Shown here: in pieces, positions 9,319 through 18,574 of the stretch | Position numbering within the stretch: the first letter of the stretch is position 1 | How the letters are laid out: every line of letters begins with the position of its first letter | From: Bremia lactucae | Taxonomy: Eukaryota; Oomycota; Peronosporomycetes; Peronosporales; Peronosporaceae | Length of the DNA stretch: 24,572 nucleotides | Assembly: GCF_004359215.1 (NCBI RefSeq) | Contig: NC_090625.1 | Location: 1,653,656 to 1,678,227 of the forward strand | Direction: 5' to 3' | The notes under the pieces: model-generated | Told to the model about the DNA's origin: nothing | Database searches by the model: none | What the model saw: only the letters and a program-made list of their open reading frames with translations | Translations under genes and position numbers: made by a program

Positions 9319-9806
9319 TGTAATGGGGCACACATCGGTTGAAAAACCGATGTTGTGGCACATTTACTTTATGATTAAAATATTTTTTTATCCCATTCTA
9401 AAATAGTTATTTACTAAAATCCCATCTATTATGGGTAACGAATGGGCTACTCGCCAGATAGAAATTTGACAGCCAAAATTTATTTAAAATTAGCTAAAGC
9501 ATGGTTATAAATTAGATAATTAAATAAAGTGCAGTACTCTTTTGATCTTCAAGCGTCTAATGCCTTCCTAAGGCTTGCGCATTGATCTGTGAGAGACAGA
9601 AGCCTTTTCTAAGGTACAAGCTCTTGGGCACTAGTTGCCACTTCGTTCTACGAGCCCCTGAATCCCTTGAACTAAGTTCATTGAGTTTAAGTACTTGTAC
9701 GACTTCCTAAGATGTTAAACTCATTAGTTCGATATAAATAAGAGACTATCTTAGTCTAAAAGTCTTCTTCTGACTTTAGGAATGAGGTAGCTCCGCTATA
9801 GATACG
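9319..9806 (+). repeat. 3' LTR of element A
   Basis: Starts TGTAATGGGG right after the purine tract and aligns with 2531-3003 throughout. It carries the extra block CACACATCGGTTGAA near its start and ends ...GATACG, equivalent to ...TGTACG in the 5' copy. The CACATCGGTT/AACCGATG inverted stretch next to it could fold. Confidence 0.85.
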
Positions 9807-10068
9807 ATTGTTCTTGCAATGGCTAAGAAATGTGGCGGGCATTGCGTGGTGCTGCCTCTAATAAGAATGGATGCGGGTGCATGCGGCCTTCGAACACGTG
9901 CTCTCAATCTGCCAGGCACTACAGGCTGCTTGACGGGCCAACTACCATATGCTACACGCGCTTTTGTGCACTTAACATGGAGGTCAATTAATTCGTACTG
10001 TCTCGTCTGCATTACCTAGCGTAGCGACCATTACGACAAGTTCGATGCCCAGCACAAATGCACTTGAC
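9807..10068. other. Intergenic, no supported gene
   Basis: Short overlapping open frames exist on both strands (about 9776-10019), but neither shows a motif and neither is better than the other. Nothing else recognised. Confidence 0.4.
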
Positions 10069-10205
10069 CTGTCACTCGGGTGAGGTTCACATAGTGACCC
10101 ACCTTTGTGTATGTGATGCACACCGTTGTGCATCACATTAAAGGTGATGACGTCTGGCGTAATCTGCAAGCTGATGTATATAGAATAGATACGCTCGCCA
10201 TGTAG
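10069..10205 (+). repeat. LTR fragment of the element C family, with a perfect hairpin
   Basis: On the plus strand this aligns with the reverse complement of part of 18240-18360: CACTCGGGTG, GTTCACAT, TTTGTGTATGTGATGCACA, then GTGATGACGTCTGGCGT and TACGCTCGC in the same order. It therefore derives from the same LTR family as 17823-18442, in the opposite genomic orientation. Similarity is lost on both sides, so this is a truncated relic. 10111-10122 and 10127-10138 form a perfect 12-bp stem with loop CCGT. Confidence 0.65.
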
Positions 10206-11251
10206 AGATGCACATCTGCAAGAGATGGCATCTCATTATTGGGTAGTGGGATTAGGTGGATCTATAGCCTCAGTGCGGCTTCTAGATCAGGGTTGCACGG
10301 TCAGCCGAAGCACTGAAATATCGGCTGGAGGCCTTTCTTCGTTGTGTGGCGTAACTGCCGAACGTAACTGGCCTTTGGCCTTTAGCTTAGCGAAATCGAA
10401 GCGAAGCTTCCGTTCCCGACGAACATCAGCCGCATCCTCAGACGAGAGGGTTTTATATTTAATACTATTAGATATAAGTCAGTCTTAAACTTACTTCCTA
10501 GTACACAGTGCGAACCAGAAGACGGGCAAACGCTTTCTTGGATCGTGCACGGAGATTTCGACGTTGATATAATCGCTGTAGCGCCTATCGCTTACCTTTG
10601 AAGAAATGATTGATGATTGATTAGAGCGACCAATATTGCTTGGCTAAAGAAATAATACGTGATTGGCTGTAATGATGACTTTTGATTGGCTATAAACGAT
10701 TGAGAAAAAAAGCTACAGTGAAGTTAGGAATTTCCTTTCAAAATTGGCGAACTTTAAGACAAATCTTGATTATAAACCATGAATTTTGCCGTATAATAGC
10801 AGCCGAACGACAAAGTAAGTGCTATAGGCACGCTTCTTAAGTAGCTACTCGAGCAGAAGTACCAGTAAGATTTTATGCAGAAGTTGCTCTTGCTAACGAT
10901 GTGGTCCATAAAGTTGAAATAATAAACAATAACGACAGGCTGCGTCATTTCATGACGTCACTGACTGATAAGAATGATCACCTGTTGATTGCTTGTGTCC
11001 AGAAAGTAATATATTACTTTTTTTATAAATACAAGAAACATCACTTCAGCACTAGTGGAAGCTAAAAGCTAGATTCCAGCGTAGATGGGTGCTTTCTGTG
11101 GCCTCTCGATTGCAAGCGGGTGCGCTTTATTTGGCCTCGAGCAAGTGTAACCGGCATTAAAAGCTGCCTGCATAATAACTCAAAACACGAATGTTGGCAA
11201 TTCGTCACGTGTGGATTTTTTAATTTCTGTCAAAATTTGCAGAAACTACGC
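10206..11251. other. Intergenic, AT-rich, no supported gene
   Basis: Contains an unsupported plus-strand frame at 10225-10488, repeated GATTGGCT words near 10661 and 10684, and a 14-bp palindrome AGTAATATATTACT near 11005. No coding or element signature recognised. Confidence 0.4.
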
Positions 11252-11709
11252 TGTATGGAGCACCTTCCGCTAGTACTGTCTCAGTACTAGCTAAGCTGCA
11301 CTGAGAACAGTGAAGGTAAAGGTGCCGGCGAGTACTTCACGTACACGACGTGCAGAAGAAGGGCTTTAGAGTTGCTAAGAATTTTTAGCAAAAAAGAGTT
11401 GATACTAAGGTAGACTTAATTACATGAAAAGGTAAAGCTGTATTAAAATAATAAAATCTTTACAACTGTCTTAATATATATCTAAGTATGTATTACGACT
11501 CATTGCTCACCGCCCAATCGCGCCCCTAGCAGCGTTTGGCGGGATTAATTTTAAGAACTTAGATCAACTTACGAACAATATGTCGTATTGCCGCTATCAT
11601 ATTACCGTTTATAGTAATATTTGAAATGTTAATTAAAAAAATATAAATATATGAGCCTTATAATCCTCTTATAGGCAAATATATATACGTAACTGAACAC
11701 CCCGTTACA
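11252..11709 (-). repeat. 3' LTR of element B (458 bp)
   Basis: On the minus strand it starts TGTAACGGGGTG at 11709 and ends ...CCATACA at 11252. It aligns with the 16593 region: TAGTACTG...CAGTACTAG, CAGTGAAGGT, ACTTCACGTACACGACGTGC, and the CACCGCCCAATCG/TTTGGCGGGATTAA block. It would supply the polyadenylation signal of the element. Confidence 0.8.
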
Positions 11710-11890
11710 TCTTTAACCAGCATTCAATAGTGACTGATGTAGACTTATTGACACTATTACGGTGTCTCTCTCTATGAGGGAGCATTTGATGGTTGATTTT
11801 ATTCTTACTGGTTTGCGTTTGGTGACTAAACTTGTGTGTGTCGCCTCTAATATGGCAAATCAGGCATTGCACGACTAGGGTTGCTGCTGA

Positions 11891-12065
11891 CAGCAGACGT
11901 TCAGGCGTCTGCTGAGGGAGACAACTCGCCTTTACAGGCGTATTTTATGAGGCAATGAGTCGGATAAAATGTCCGACTAAAAAGATAACATCTGCAAAGT
12001 CCTCCGGTTCACTCGGGATGATGCCGCTTAACCAGTGGGTTTTGGCGTAACAACTAAAAGTTGTT
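11891..12065. other. Cluster of four perfect hairpins in the 3' non-coding part of element B
   Basis: CAGCAGACG/CGTCTGCTG (11891-11899 with 11906-11914), CGCCT/AGGCG (11927-11931 with 11936-11940), AGTCGGA/TCCGACT (11958-11964 with 11972-11978), and AACAACT/AGTTGTT (12049-12055 with 12059-12065). All stems are perfect with loops of 3-7 nt. They lie between the pol tail and the 3' LTR. The 11710-12274 interval holds no gene. Confidence 0.6.
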
Positions 12066-12274
12066 TGCAAATATGTCTTAGTCGTCTGATCCTCTTGTTG
12101 CGAAGTCAACCTGAGATAGTTCCAATTAATGGTAACGATGCTGGTGATATAACATGTATCGCCAGGAACGAAGTTATCGTAAATATCACTTTAAATGAAT
12201 GCTAGCTCAATTGCTTAAAACATTTTAAGGGAGAGGGACCGCAATAAGTTATGTGTCGCTCACCAAAAGAGACC

Positions 12275-12580
12275 TTAGTAACCCGCTAAACGCATTTGTT
12301 GGTCTAAAATTACCAACGACGGATACAAAATATCGTTGTCCGACTCATCCAGGCTTCCAGGCTTCGCAGGCTTGGAGAGGAAGAGCGCGAATTCTTCATC
12401 GATGCCTTTTTTAGACATGGTCGGTACAATTGTAAGCGTGCCAAGGGTGTGAATCCTTTGCTTCACACTTAAGAAACTTTCATAAAGATTGTACAAAGCG
12501 TAGAGGCCGAGAGGTCTGGCTAAAAAAAAATTGTTACGGTGCGGGACCGCTTTGATAAGAGATCCAATAGCGGTGCACAC
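12275..12580 (-). pseudogene. Unassigned frame after integrase of element B, probably the decayed pol tail
   Basis: A 101-codon minus-strand frame whose last part (DEEFALFLSKPAKPGSLDES, then LYPSLVILDQQMRLAGY) looks protein-like. The part before it overlaps where the integrase C-terminal GPF domain should be, but I cannot align it convincingly. No chromodomain is seen. It could be the eroded C-terminus of pol or an unrelated insertion. Confidence 0.35.
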
Positions 12581-12599
12581 TATAATTCCGACAGTTTGT

Positions 12600-13720
12600 T
12601 TAGATAGGATTTTTAATCGTAGACAGTAGAATTAGATCGTTAACATTAAATGAAAGAATGCTTGCTCTTCCATTTTTGTCAGAGTTCCGTTTCTGTCGGT
12701 CCACCGCATCAGCGATGATATCATGTATGAAACGGTCCACTGTTTCTCTAGCCAGCAGGAAATCACCTGCTGTCTCAGTTAAGTTTCTGTCTTCAGTGCG
12801 ACCGGTGCGCCCTGCGGAGATGTCATTGGCGTCAATAGTATGAGCATTATTGTTCTCATTATGCTGTTTTCGATGCTGTCTTTCAGCATCGTTGTCGAAG
12901 TCAGTAATAACGTTATTGGTATTACTGAGTTTGTCCACTCCAATGTTGATTGAATCAGCATTACTATCATTCGTATTGACCGTAGATACAATGCGTAATG
13001 AGCAAGCGTTAGATTGTTCTTCGCTCGAGCGAATTTCTCTTCCCTTGAATAAGAGTCACTCTCAAAAAGGTGGGTATGCGTGGATAGCGTAAGCCGTTCA
13101 CGAAAAACTGTGCATGTTTTGTAGAAGCATGCACTACATTGTTGATGGCAAATTTTACCATCGGCATGATCTCGCTTCGACTCGTAAAAGAGTGGGCGTA
13201 TCCGCGAAGTATCTCTTTGAAGATACAATTTGCACGTTTTGTCTGACCATCTGTTTCAGTATGGTCATAAGCTGACATCAACTGTTTTCCAAGAGATTTG
13301 AACACAGATTGTCAAAATTCCGCCGTGAATCTAGGATCTCGATAGGAGATAGAGTCAAATATTGTCAATAAAGACACGAGCGCAGCCTTTGCTTTGTTCG
13401 ATTCCGGTTTTGCAGCAAGATGTACTATCTTGCTAGAACGATCAGCAAACAGAAGAATAGCGTTGTTCTTGTGATCGGCTCCGGAAAATTCGAAAAGTAG
13501 GTCCATAGATACGGACTTCCAGCACTGAACAAGCAGAGGTTGTAACGGAGTACGGAACGAAGCACTAAGTTTACCCGCTGACAACCGTCGCAAGCACGTA
13601 TCTACTTGCGAACGAACTCATACTGGCGTGGCCAGTAAGAGTGGCGACTTATCGTCAGATAAGTTTTTTTACGCTCACAATGATCACTTATTGGTGCATA
13701 TTGGCAATCACACATGATGC
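12600..13720 (-). pseudogene. Integrase of element B pol
   Basis: Starts with the end of the zinc domain: RKKTYLTISRHSYWPRQYEF, then after a stop IRACDGCQRV, with both zinc Cys present. The core follows: CWKSVSMDLLFEF keeps the first Asp; SYRDPRFTAEF has Tyr for the second catalytic Asp; ETDGQTKRAN has Lys for the catalytic Glu. Frames change near 13310 and 13000. KEILRGYAHSFTS, FAINNVVHASTKHAQFFVNG and, after an Asn/Asp-rich spacer, LLARETVDRFIHDIIADAVD and SFNVNDLILLST continue the family pattern. Two of three catalytic residues are gone. Confidence 0.85.
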
Positions 13721-13799
13721 GTCAATGCAAATCATTATAGGTGGCGTTCCATGAACACTTTACATTTTTTTTCATTAAAGAAAGAAAGCTAGACTGTCA

Positions 13800-14141
13800 T
13801 TTCGGAATAATTGCGTGAGATGTACAATTCGCCATCATACTGTTGCTTTACGCACACAAAAGGTCGGAGAGCTATGTGGGGAGGTTGATTACCTCACATG
13901 GCCTGCTGCTAAGCGATCGGCAAATAATTTGTCGATCGCTATTACTTGTTCACAAGGCAATGGTCATTGCTTCATGACACAGTATTTCGAACCTGGAATC
14001 AGGTCGAATGCCTTTATCCTTAAGCAACTCGTACGGTACGGATTCAGGAAATACATCCCTGAATTCAATCAAATGCTTATATAAAGCATCTGAATTCAAA
14101 GACCCCCAGGATGGGACGAAAAATGTTCTATTCGAGGACAT
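13800..14141 (-). pseudogene. Truncated start of reverse transcriptase, element B
   Basis: LIEFRDVFPESVPYEL then DKGIRP marks the RT start. In a shifted frame near 13880-13810 SPHSSPTFCVRKATVWRIVH (fingers strands) is clear. It then breaks off into non-matching AT-rich sequence, and the next recognisable piece is the integrase zinc domain near 13720. The TPIPRKD region, both catalytic Asp motifs of RT and the whole RNase H are therefore deleted, roughly 1.4-1.6 kb compared with element A (my estimate). Confidence 0.75.
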
Positions 14142-14750
14142 TTTTCGAGGACAATTTCGTCCATCGATGAGCTGCTGAGAACCCGTTCGTTCACAGGAAA
14201 TACTATTGCCGACCGAATACCGGCCACGTAGTTGTCATCGGTGACAAGTACGCAGATCCGCTTAACTTTGTTACTACGCAGATCACGAAATAACTGTTTC
14301 GGTTCAAGCGTTGGCAATTGAGCTACCTTCGAAGTTAACTTCGGAGGCGATATCAGATCAAGTGTATAGAAGCGCCTACACTTGATCCGTTGCTAATAAA
14401 TACATTTAATGTCAAAGGTTCCTCTTTGGAACTTATTTCCAAATATACCTGAAAACCTTTGGCCACAGGTTTCTATGGATTTATTCCCTCAAGGTTTATT
14501 GGGGGAGTATTCACCCAAATGTCTCTAGCTGTGATTGCGCATACCAAAAAAAAAACGCAGCGAGATCGTCTACGATTGAATCTCTAGTCGATCTAGGATT
14601 TTCGAACTGTCTCTTGTAGGCAGGCCTATCAAATTTTCTTGGATGTTTCTTTTTAAGTAAGCATCCTTGTTTCGTATCACTCGACTTATTCGAGTGGTCG
14701 AACTTTGACGCTGCCTCTACTTGTCCACAGCCGTCGGAATCTAACTCCAC
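14096..14750 (-). pseudogene. Pol linker between protease and RT, element B
   Basis: Two frames: 14750-14511 (acidic then basic, HPRKFDRPAYKRQFENPRST) and 14317-14096 (LEPKQLFRDLRSNKVKRICV, then SSSSMDEIVLEKC). The Ser-rich MDE motif corresponds to the same linker landmark in elements A and C. Interrupted by stops between the two parts. Confidence 0.6.
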
Positions 14751-14905
14751 AGTGATGGGTTTTCAGACTGAGGTCTTGTGCAGTCGTGCCAACGACCGAC
14801 CCACAAGTGAAGCCATCACAATCAATCGTACGACATCCACACGCTTCTAGACGCTCCAAGACGATACTATCAGATAACCCTCTGATGGACGTGAGACAGG
14901 CACCG

Positions 14906-15200
14906 TTATGGCTTGAGGAGCTGCCAATAAATGCATCGCTTGTACTTTATGAGCCATGGTAATCCAAGGATGACATCAAATTTGTCATCCAAATTAAGTG
15001 CGATGAAATCATCATCGTACTGCCTCCCCTTTATCGTGTTTTGGTTACCAATAACACGTTTCATTACTGGTATAGATGCGCCTGTTGCTAGGCTCACTGT
15101 CATCCTCGTTCGAAAGATATCGCGCTCAATGAACTTGAGTCTGCGCTCTTCTAGCGAGTTGCGTCGAATAATATTTTTCGATGCTCCACTAGGGACTTAG
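14906..15200 (-). pseudogene. Aspartic protease domain of element B pol, active site broken
   Basis: MTVSLATGASIPVMKRVIGN, YDDDFIALNLDDKFDVILGL and PWL match the strand order of gypsy proteases. Upstream, at about 15186-15195, SLV is followed in a shifted frame by GASKNIIRRNSLEERRLKF. The catalytic Asp-Ser of DSGAS is missing with a net frameshift, consistent with a small deletion at the active site. Confidence 0.75.
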
Positions 15201-15332
15201 CTGGCAATTTATATGCCACTACATTTTTTAGAAGGATGAGGTTAACCTCATCACCTGAAGCAGTTACATACAGCGTTTGTGTGTGAGGATCAACTTTCGT
15301 CAAATGGCTGCAAATGCTTTTGACGTTGCCAA

Positions 15333-15360
15333 GTCAGTAGGGCGCTCCGCACCTACTGAC
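15333..15360 (-). other. Stem-loop at the gag-protease boundary, element B
   Basis: GTCAGTAGG and CCTACTGAC form a perfect 9-bp stem with a 10-nt loop, about 140 nt upstream of the protease active-site position. On the minus strand the same bases encode VGAERPTD. Element C has a matching stem and peptide (VGAGCPTD) at nearly the same distance. Confidence 0.5.
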
Positions 15361-15398
15361 CCGACCGTTTTATGATGATCCGCCTCGCCGCTGAGATT

Positions 15399-16531
15399 TC
15401 ACAACAGCGTCGTATCCGCGTCCCCGCTGTTCCTAGCGGGAGGTCGATCGTTTCGCTCTGTGTTTCTAGGCACTGGGCGTGGGACACTACACTCATAGGC
15501 ATAGTGGCCCGTCTTTTGACAGCGATTGCATTTTGCAAATGTTCTCTGACTTAAAGAGCGAGGTTTCTCGCTTTCCACACACGAGAGCTCCATAGGATCT
15601 GGACCTCGTCGTCTCAGAGGACGATAAGCTCAGAAGGGGACGAAAGCCTGTTTATGACAGAAGTCCTCCTGTTGCTATAGAGATTGGTTGATCGAGCGAC
15701 TCTAGTTCAAACTGGAACGGGGACTTTTAACGGGACCGTTTGCAAGACGTTTAATAAACAAATTTACCTGTGCTTGTTTATTAATTGGATGACTCTCGAT
15801 ACAACGACCAGGTATCGTGTATGCTGGGCAAAGGCGTCAAGATCCGTTTGCCCTGCTTCAAATCCAGGAGCTCGGCTCGAGCCCTGAATCGGCACGTGGC
15901 GGCTCAAATGTTTGCGTGAGCCGGGTCTTAAAGAGCTCATACGATGCAAAAACCAATAAGTCGTGAAGCTCGAGCCCTAAGGCCGAAGATTTGGCATGTC
16001 CGGCTAGGGTGGGCAAACCAAATTTCACTTTCGTCGCATAATCATTGATGCGGCGAGCTTCAATGGCGTCATCTGATTCAACGAACCATCTTAAAAGGGA
16101 GCCACCATTGACTGCCTTAAACTTAAGGATTTCTATCGTTAAGCCTTCGGGTCGACGTGGAAGCGTCGGACCGCTAGCAGCATTTACATGCTGCTGTCTC
16201 AACAGTTCCAAGTGCTGAGCACCCTCAACACCTCCGCGTGTTAAGAACCTTGCTGGTGATGCGAGGCTACTTCTCTCAACACCTCCGCGTGTTGAGTGCC
16301 TTGCTGGTGAAGCGAGGCTACTGTTTCTTAGGCCCCGTCGAGTTGATGTTGTATGAACTCAGCTATGTCCTCATGGTGTTCATCTGTTCCCAGAGTGAAC
16401 AGCATGATGCCAAAAATTGGCCCACCTTCGATCAAACACATACGTTCGTTCGCTCTCCATTTAAGGTTACTCAAATGAGTGAACGTACGTGATAGCCTTC
16501 TTGAGGGACTTGAAAGTCCTTCCATCATCAT
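15399..16531 (-). pseudogene. Gag of element B with CCHC zinc knuckle
   Basis: N-terminal part at 16531-16328 (NLKWRANERMCLIEGGPIFG, DIAEFIQHQLDGA). Two 17-residue repeats follow in another frame, then the gag domain at 16211-15858 (LTIEILKFKAVNGGSLLRWF, VESDDAIEARRINDYATKV, SALGLELHDLLVFASYELFK, LTQTFEPPRAD). After a frameshift come DAFAQHTRYLVVVSRVIQLI and GPDPMELSCVESEKPRSLSQ, then CNRCQKTGHYAYEC, a perfect CX2CX4HX4C knuckle that would bind the element RNA. At least three frameshifts or stops interrupt it. Confidence 0.85.
16224..16325 (-). repeat. 51-bp tandem repeat inside gag of element B
   Basis: CTCAACACCTCCGCGTGTT...GCGAGGCTACT occurs at 16224 and 16275, period 51 bp. In the gag frame it encodes two 17-residue units, SLASPARxxTRGGVExS, so the duplication keeps the frame. 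Confidence 0.85.
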
Positions 16532-16573
16532 TTAACATGTCCATGTTGAATGGAACGTGCATAGGCCGTTCAA

Positions 16574-16592
16574 CGGACTACAAGCTACCAGG
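16574..16592 (-). other. Primer-binding site of element B
   Basis: On the minus strand, two bases after the LTR end (TTACA), TGGTAGC appears. This is the complement of GCUACCA, the 3' end of eukaryotic initiator-Met tRNA. The following bases (TTGTAGTCC) no longer match, so the site is short or eroded. Confidence 0.6.
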
Positions 16593-17230
16593 TGTAACGG
16601 GACAACCTTTACTAGTACTAATAACAGTACTAGTCAACCTACACTGACTAGAGTGAAGGTGAGGCGCCTCGACTTCTTCACAAACACGACGTGCAGAGGA
16701 AGATTCGTCGTAGCTAAGAAGTCTTATTTACTAAAGGAAAATTCTTAGGCTTTAGAATAGGAAAACATAAAATTGTACTGATAAAAAACTAATTTCATAC
16801 GAAACGATCTTCTATCTACTAGTAACTTTTAGTATATTAATAACAAACTATGTATGGCGCCTACTTGCGCACCACACAATCGTGTGTTGTGACGATTGGC
16901 GGGGCTGATTCAAACTTAGTCAACCAATCCTAAAGGTCTTAGCTACAAAGACTTTAGAGTAGGGAAAAAGAAAGCTGATTGAAGCATTGAGTTCTTTTAT
17001 GACGATCTTCTATCTAGTGGCTTGAATATATTATTAGCTAATTATGCAATGCACCTTCTTGCGCGGCGCCTAGTCGTGTCTTGTACCGATTAGCGAAATA
17101 TAAACTTAAATTACCCAATCAATAGAACTAATGTCTTATTGCATCAATATTAACAAATTCTGTATTATTGGAACTATTAAATCAAACTTAAGAAGAAATA
17201 ATAATTTTGTACTTATTTATTTATTTCCGG
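16593..17230 (-). repeat. 5' LTR of element B, lengthened by an internal duplication
   Basis: Ends on the minus strand with CCCGTTACA at 16593. It aligns with the 3' LTR over the TAGTACT/AGTACTAG block, the ACACGACGTGCAG block and the GATTGGCGGG block. About 197 bp are repeated (16748-16915 and 16949-17100), which the 3' LTR lacks. The outer edge is approximate because I found no clean TGTAAC there. Confidence 0.65.
16748..17100. repeat. Imperfect tandem duplication (about 195-200 bp period) within the LTR
   Basis: GCTTTAGAATAGG versus ACTTTAGAGTAGG, ACGATCTTCTATCTA at 16804 and 17002, and CGATTGGCG versus CGATTAGCG at 16893 and 17087 give offsets of about 194-201 bp. Confidence 0.7.
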
Positions 17231-17822
17231 GAGCTGATAATGAGCCTCCAGTTTTCGCTCATGGGTCTTCACCTCTCATGTATTTAATAGGTGATTGAAT
17301 TTGGAGGCCTCGGATTGGTCAGGGTTCGTAAGGTTATACTTCTTAGAGCTAACATCCATCCATCGCGAAATATGGTGCTGACCACAATGCACACCCACCT
17401 TATCGTGCATACAGCCAATAGATTAATGAAGTTATTTGATGGAACGTCCATGTTGTAGATAAATATGGGTTTACCCAGATTAAAGGTTGTCATAATATAG
17501 AATAACCAATCATATAGGTAAGCTGATTACCACCATGGTGGCGATTGGTTCCTAAACCGTATACAATGCAACCTCACTGATTCCATCGTTCTATTACCAG
17601 CTACATTTGACTTCTATGAGCGTCAACTAACCTCCCTTCTTTAAAAGCAAACTTGAAAAGCTTCATTCGACTTTCAGGGCAGCTGTTTGACTCTGTAGAC
17701 GACGCCCGTGGCGCGCAAGACAAGGTCACACTACCGGAAAGCTGTGTCACAACCTTCAAACGGCAACAAAGGTGGGTAACCGCAAGGAAGGTGAGGCTAA
17801 AGCAGTAAGCTTACTGTGCTCA
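17231..17822. other. Spacer between elements B and C, no supported gene
   Basis: A 69-codon minus frame (17493-17284) has no recognised motif. A 12-bp palindrome CCACCATGGTGG lies near 17531. On the minus strand near 17642-17633 the purine run AAAGAAGGGAGG could be an old polypurine tract of another LTR element, but no matching LTR pair is visible. Confidence 0.35.
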
Positions 17823-18442
17823 TGTAACGGCCGTCGAACTCATTTATTAGCAGATGCAGGTCAAGCGCCTCCTCGTCAGCGCATGGGCTCCAGCCGTGCC
17901 ACTGACTGTAGGAGGGCACGTTTTAATGCGGCTTCGCTCTACTTAGACACACACCCTAGCACAGCGAGGAAGCGAATAGACCGGCTTCTCTTGCGTGCAG
18001 TGAGGTAGTTGCGGTGGGCGCCTTAGCGACCTCACCCAACGCACTAAGTACTCTTGTAAATTGTTGTCACGGGAGCGGTAATCTGGCTCCTCGTGCGCAC
18101 TTACTAAGTAGAAGGTAGTTTTCAGACTAATTTTAGTTTATTCGCGTTAAATATGAATACCTATTTTTACGAATAGGAAATGTCATCTCCGTAGATAACA
18201 GTTAATATGTATTGCGAGCGTAGCTTTCTAGATACCTCGCGTAACAGATGACACTAGGCGTCACCCCCCCCCCTAATGTGAATGCATCTATGTGCATCAC
18301 ATACACAAGAGTTGGTCTCAAATGTGAATCACACCCGAGTGGTGGGTCTAATTAATTTATTAAGTTATTGACCATCCCCTTAAGTACAGCAAGTGTCCTT
18401 AACGGGGACTGTGTAACATTAGGACAACTTTAGCCCGTTACA
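17823..18442 (-). repeat. 3' LTR of element C (620 bp)
   Basis: On the minus strand it starts TGTAACGGGCTA at 18442, right after the purine tract, and ends ...GGCCGTTACA at 17823. The 8-bp ends TGTAACGG and CCGTTACA are inverted copies, as in element B. Part of it is found again at 10069-10205. It contains a C10 run at 18264-18273 and a degenerate version of the 12-bp hairpin (18276-18302). The open frame at 17772-18008 lies across its edge and is not a gene. Confidence 0.75.
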
Positions 18443-18455
18443 CTATCCCCCCTTT
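18443..18455 (-). other. Polypurine tract of element C
   Basis: AAAGGGGGGATAG on the minus strand directly before the LTR start TGTAACGGG. This fixes the element's orientation and its 3' LTR. Confidence 0.75.
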
Positions 18456-18574
18456 AAGAACGAATTTACGTTTATAAATTCGTCAAAGAGGAAGGAGGAA
18501 CTGCGAGCTGCTTTACGCGCCGCTAGGTCTCTCGTTCACTCTAGCGACCTGTAATTACATACGCGGCGCCAAGG

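Larger units (their letters stand above)
2531..9806 (+). mobile_element. Ty3/gypsy LTR retrotransposon A (chromodomain type), degenerate
   Basis: About 7.3 kb bounded by two direct LTR copies (2531-3003 and 9319-9806) in the same orientation, with a PBS-like site after the first and a purine tract before the second. Internal order is gag, protease, RT, RNase H, integrase, chromodomain, which is the Ty3/gypsy order. An antisense reading frame sits between pol and the 3' LTR. Stops and frameshifts interrupt every domain, and several catalytic or zinc-binding residues are replaced. The 5-bp flanks (ttcgt before, attgt after) do not form a clean target-site duplication, and the LTRs have drifted by substitutions and indels, so this is an old insertion. 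Confidence 0.9.
11252..17230 (-). mobile_element. Ty3/gypsy LTR retrotransposon B, degenerate and internally deleted
   Basis: About 6 kb on the minus strand between related LTRs (16593 to about 17230 is the 5' LTR, 11252-11709 the 3' LTR). Gag, zinc knuckle, protease, pol linker, the first part of RT, the integrase zinc domain, core and tail can be followed in order. The RT palm and all of RNase H are missing. The LTR termini are TGTAACGGG at the start of the 3' copy and CCCGTTACA at the end of the 5' copy. The right edge of the 5' LTR is not sharply defined. Confidence 0.85.

Noticed and set aside
9776..10019. Opposed open frames of 78 and 66 codons
   Set aside because: Mutual shadows with no recognisable domain; partly within the LTR.
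10225..10488. 87-codon plus-strand frame
   Set aside because: No motif, no homologous feel, low complexity at the end; length is expected by chance.
10661..10691. Repeated GATTGGCT words as CCAAT-type promoter boxes
   Set aside because: No gene follows at a sensible distance on either strand.
12658..13092. Plus-strand Ser/Leu-rich frames
   Set aside because: Shadows of the integrase spacer of element B on the minus strand.
17772..18008. 78-codon plus-strand frame
   Set aside because: Crosses the edge of the element C LTR, so it is non-coding LTR sequence.
18264..18273. C10 homopolymer
   Set aside because: Inside the LTR and of no evident function; its length may be a sequencing artefact.
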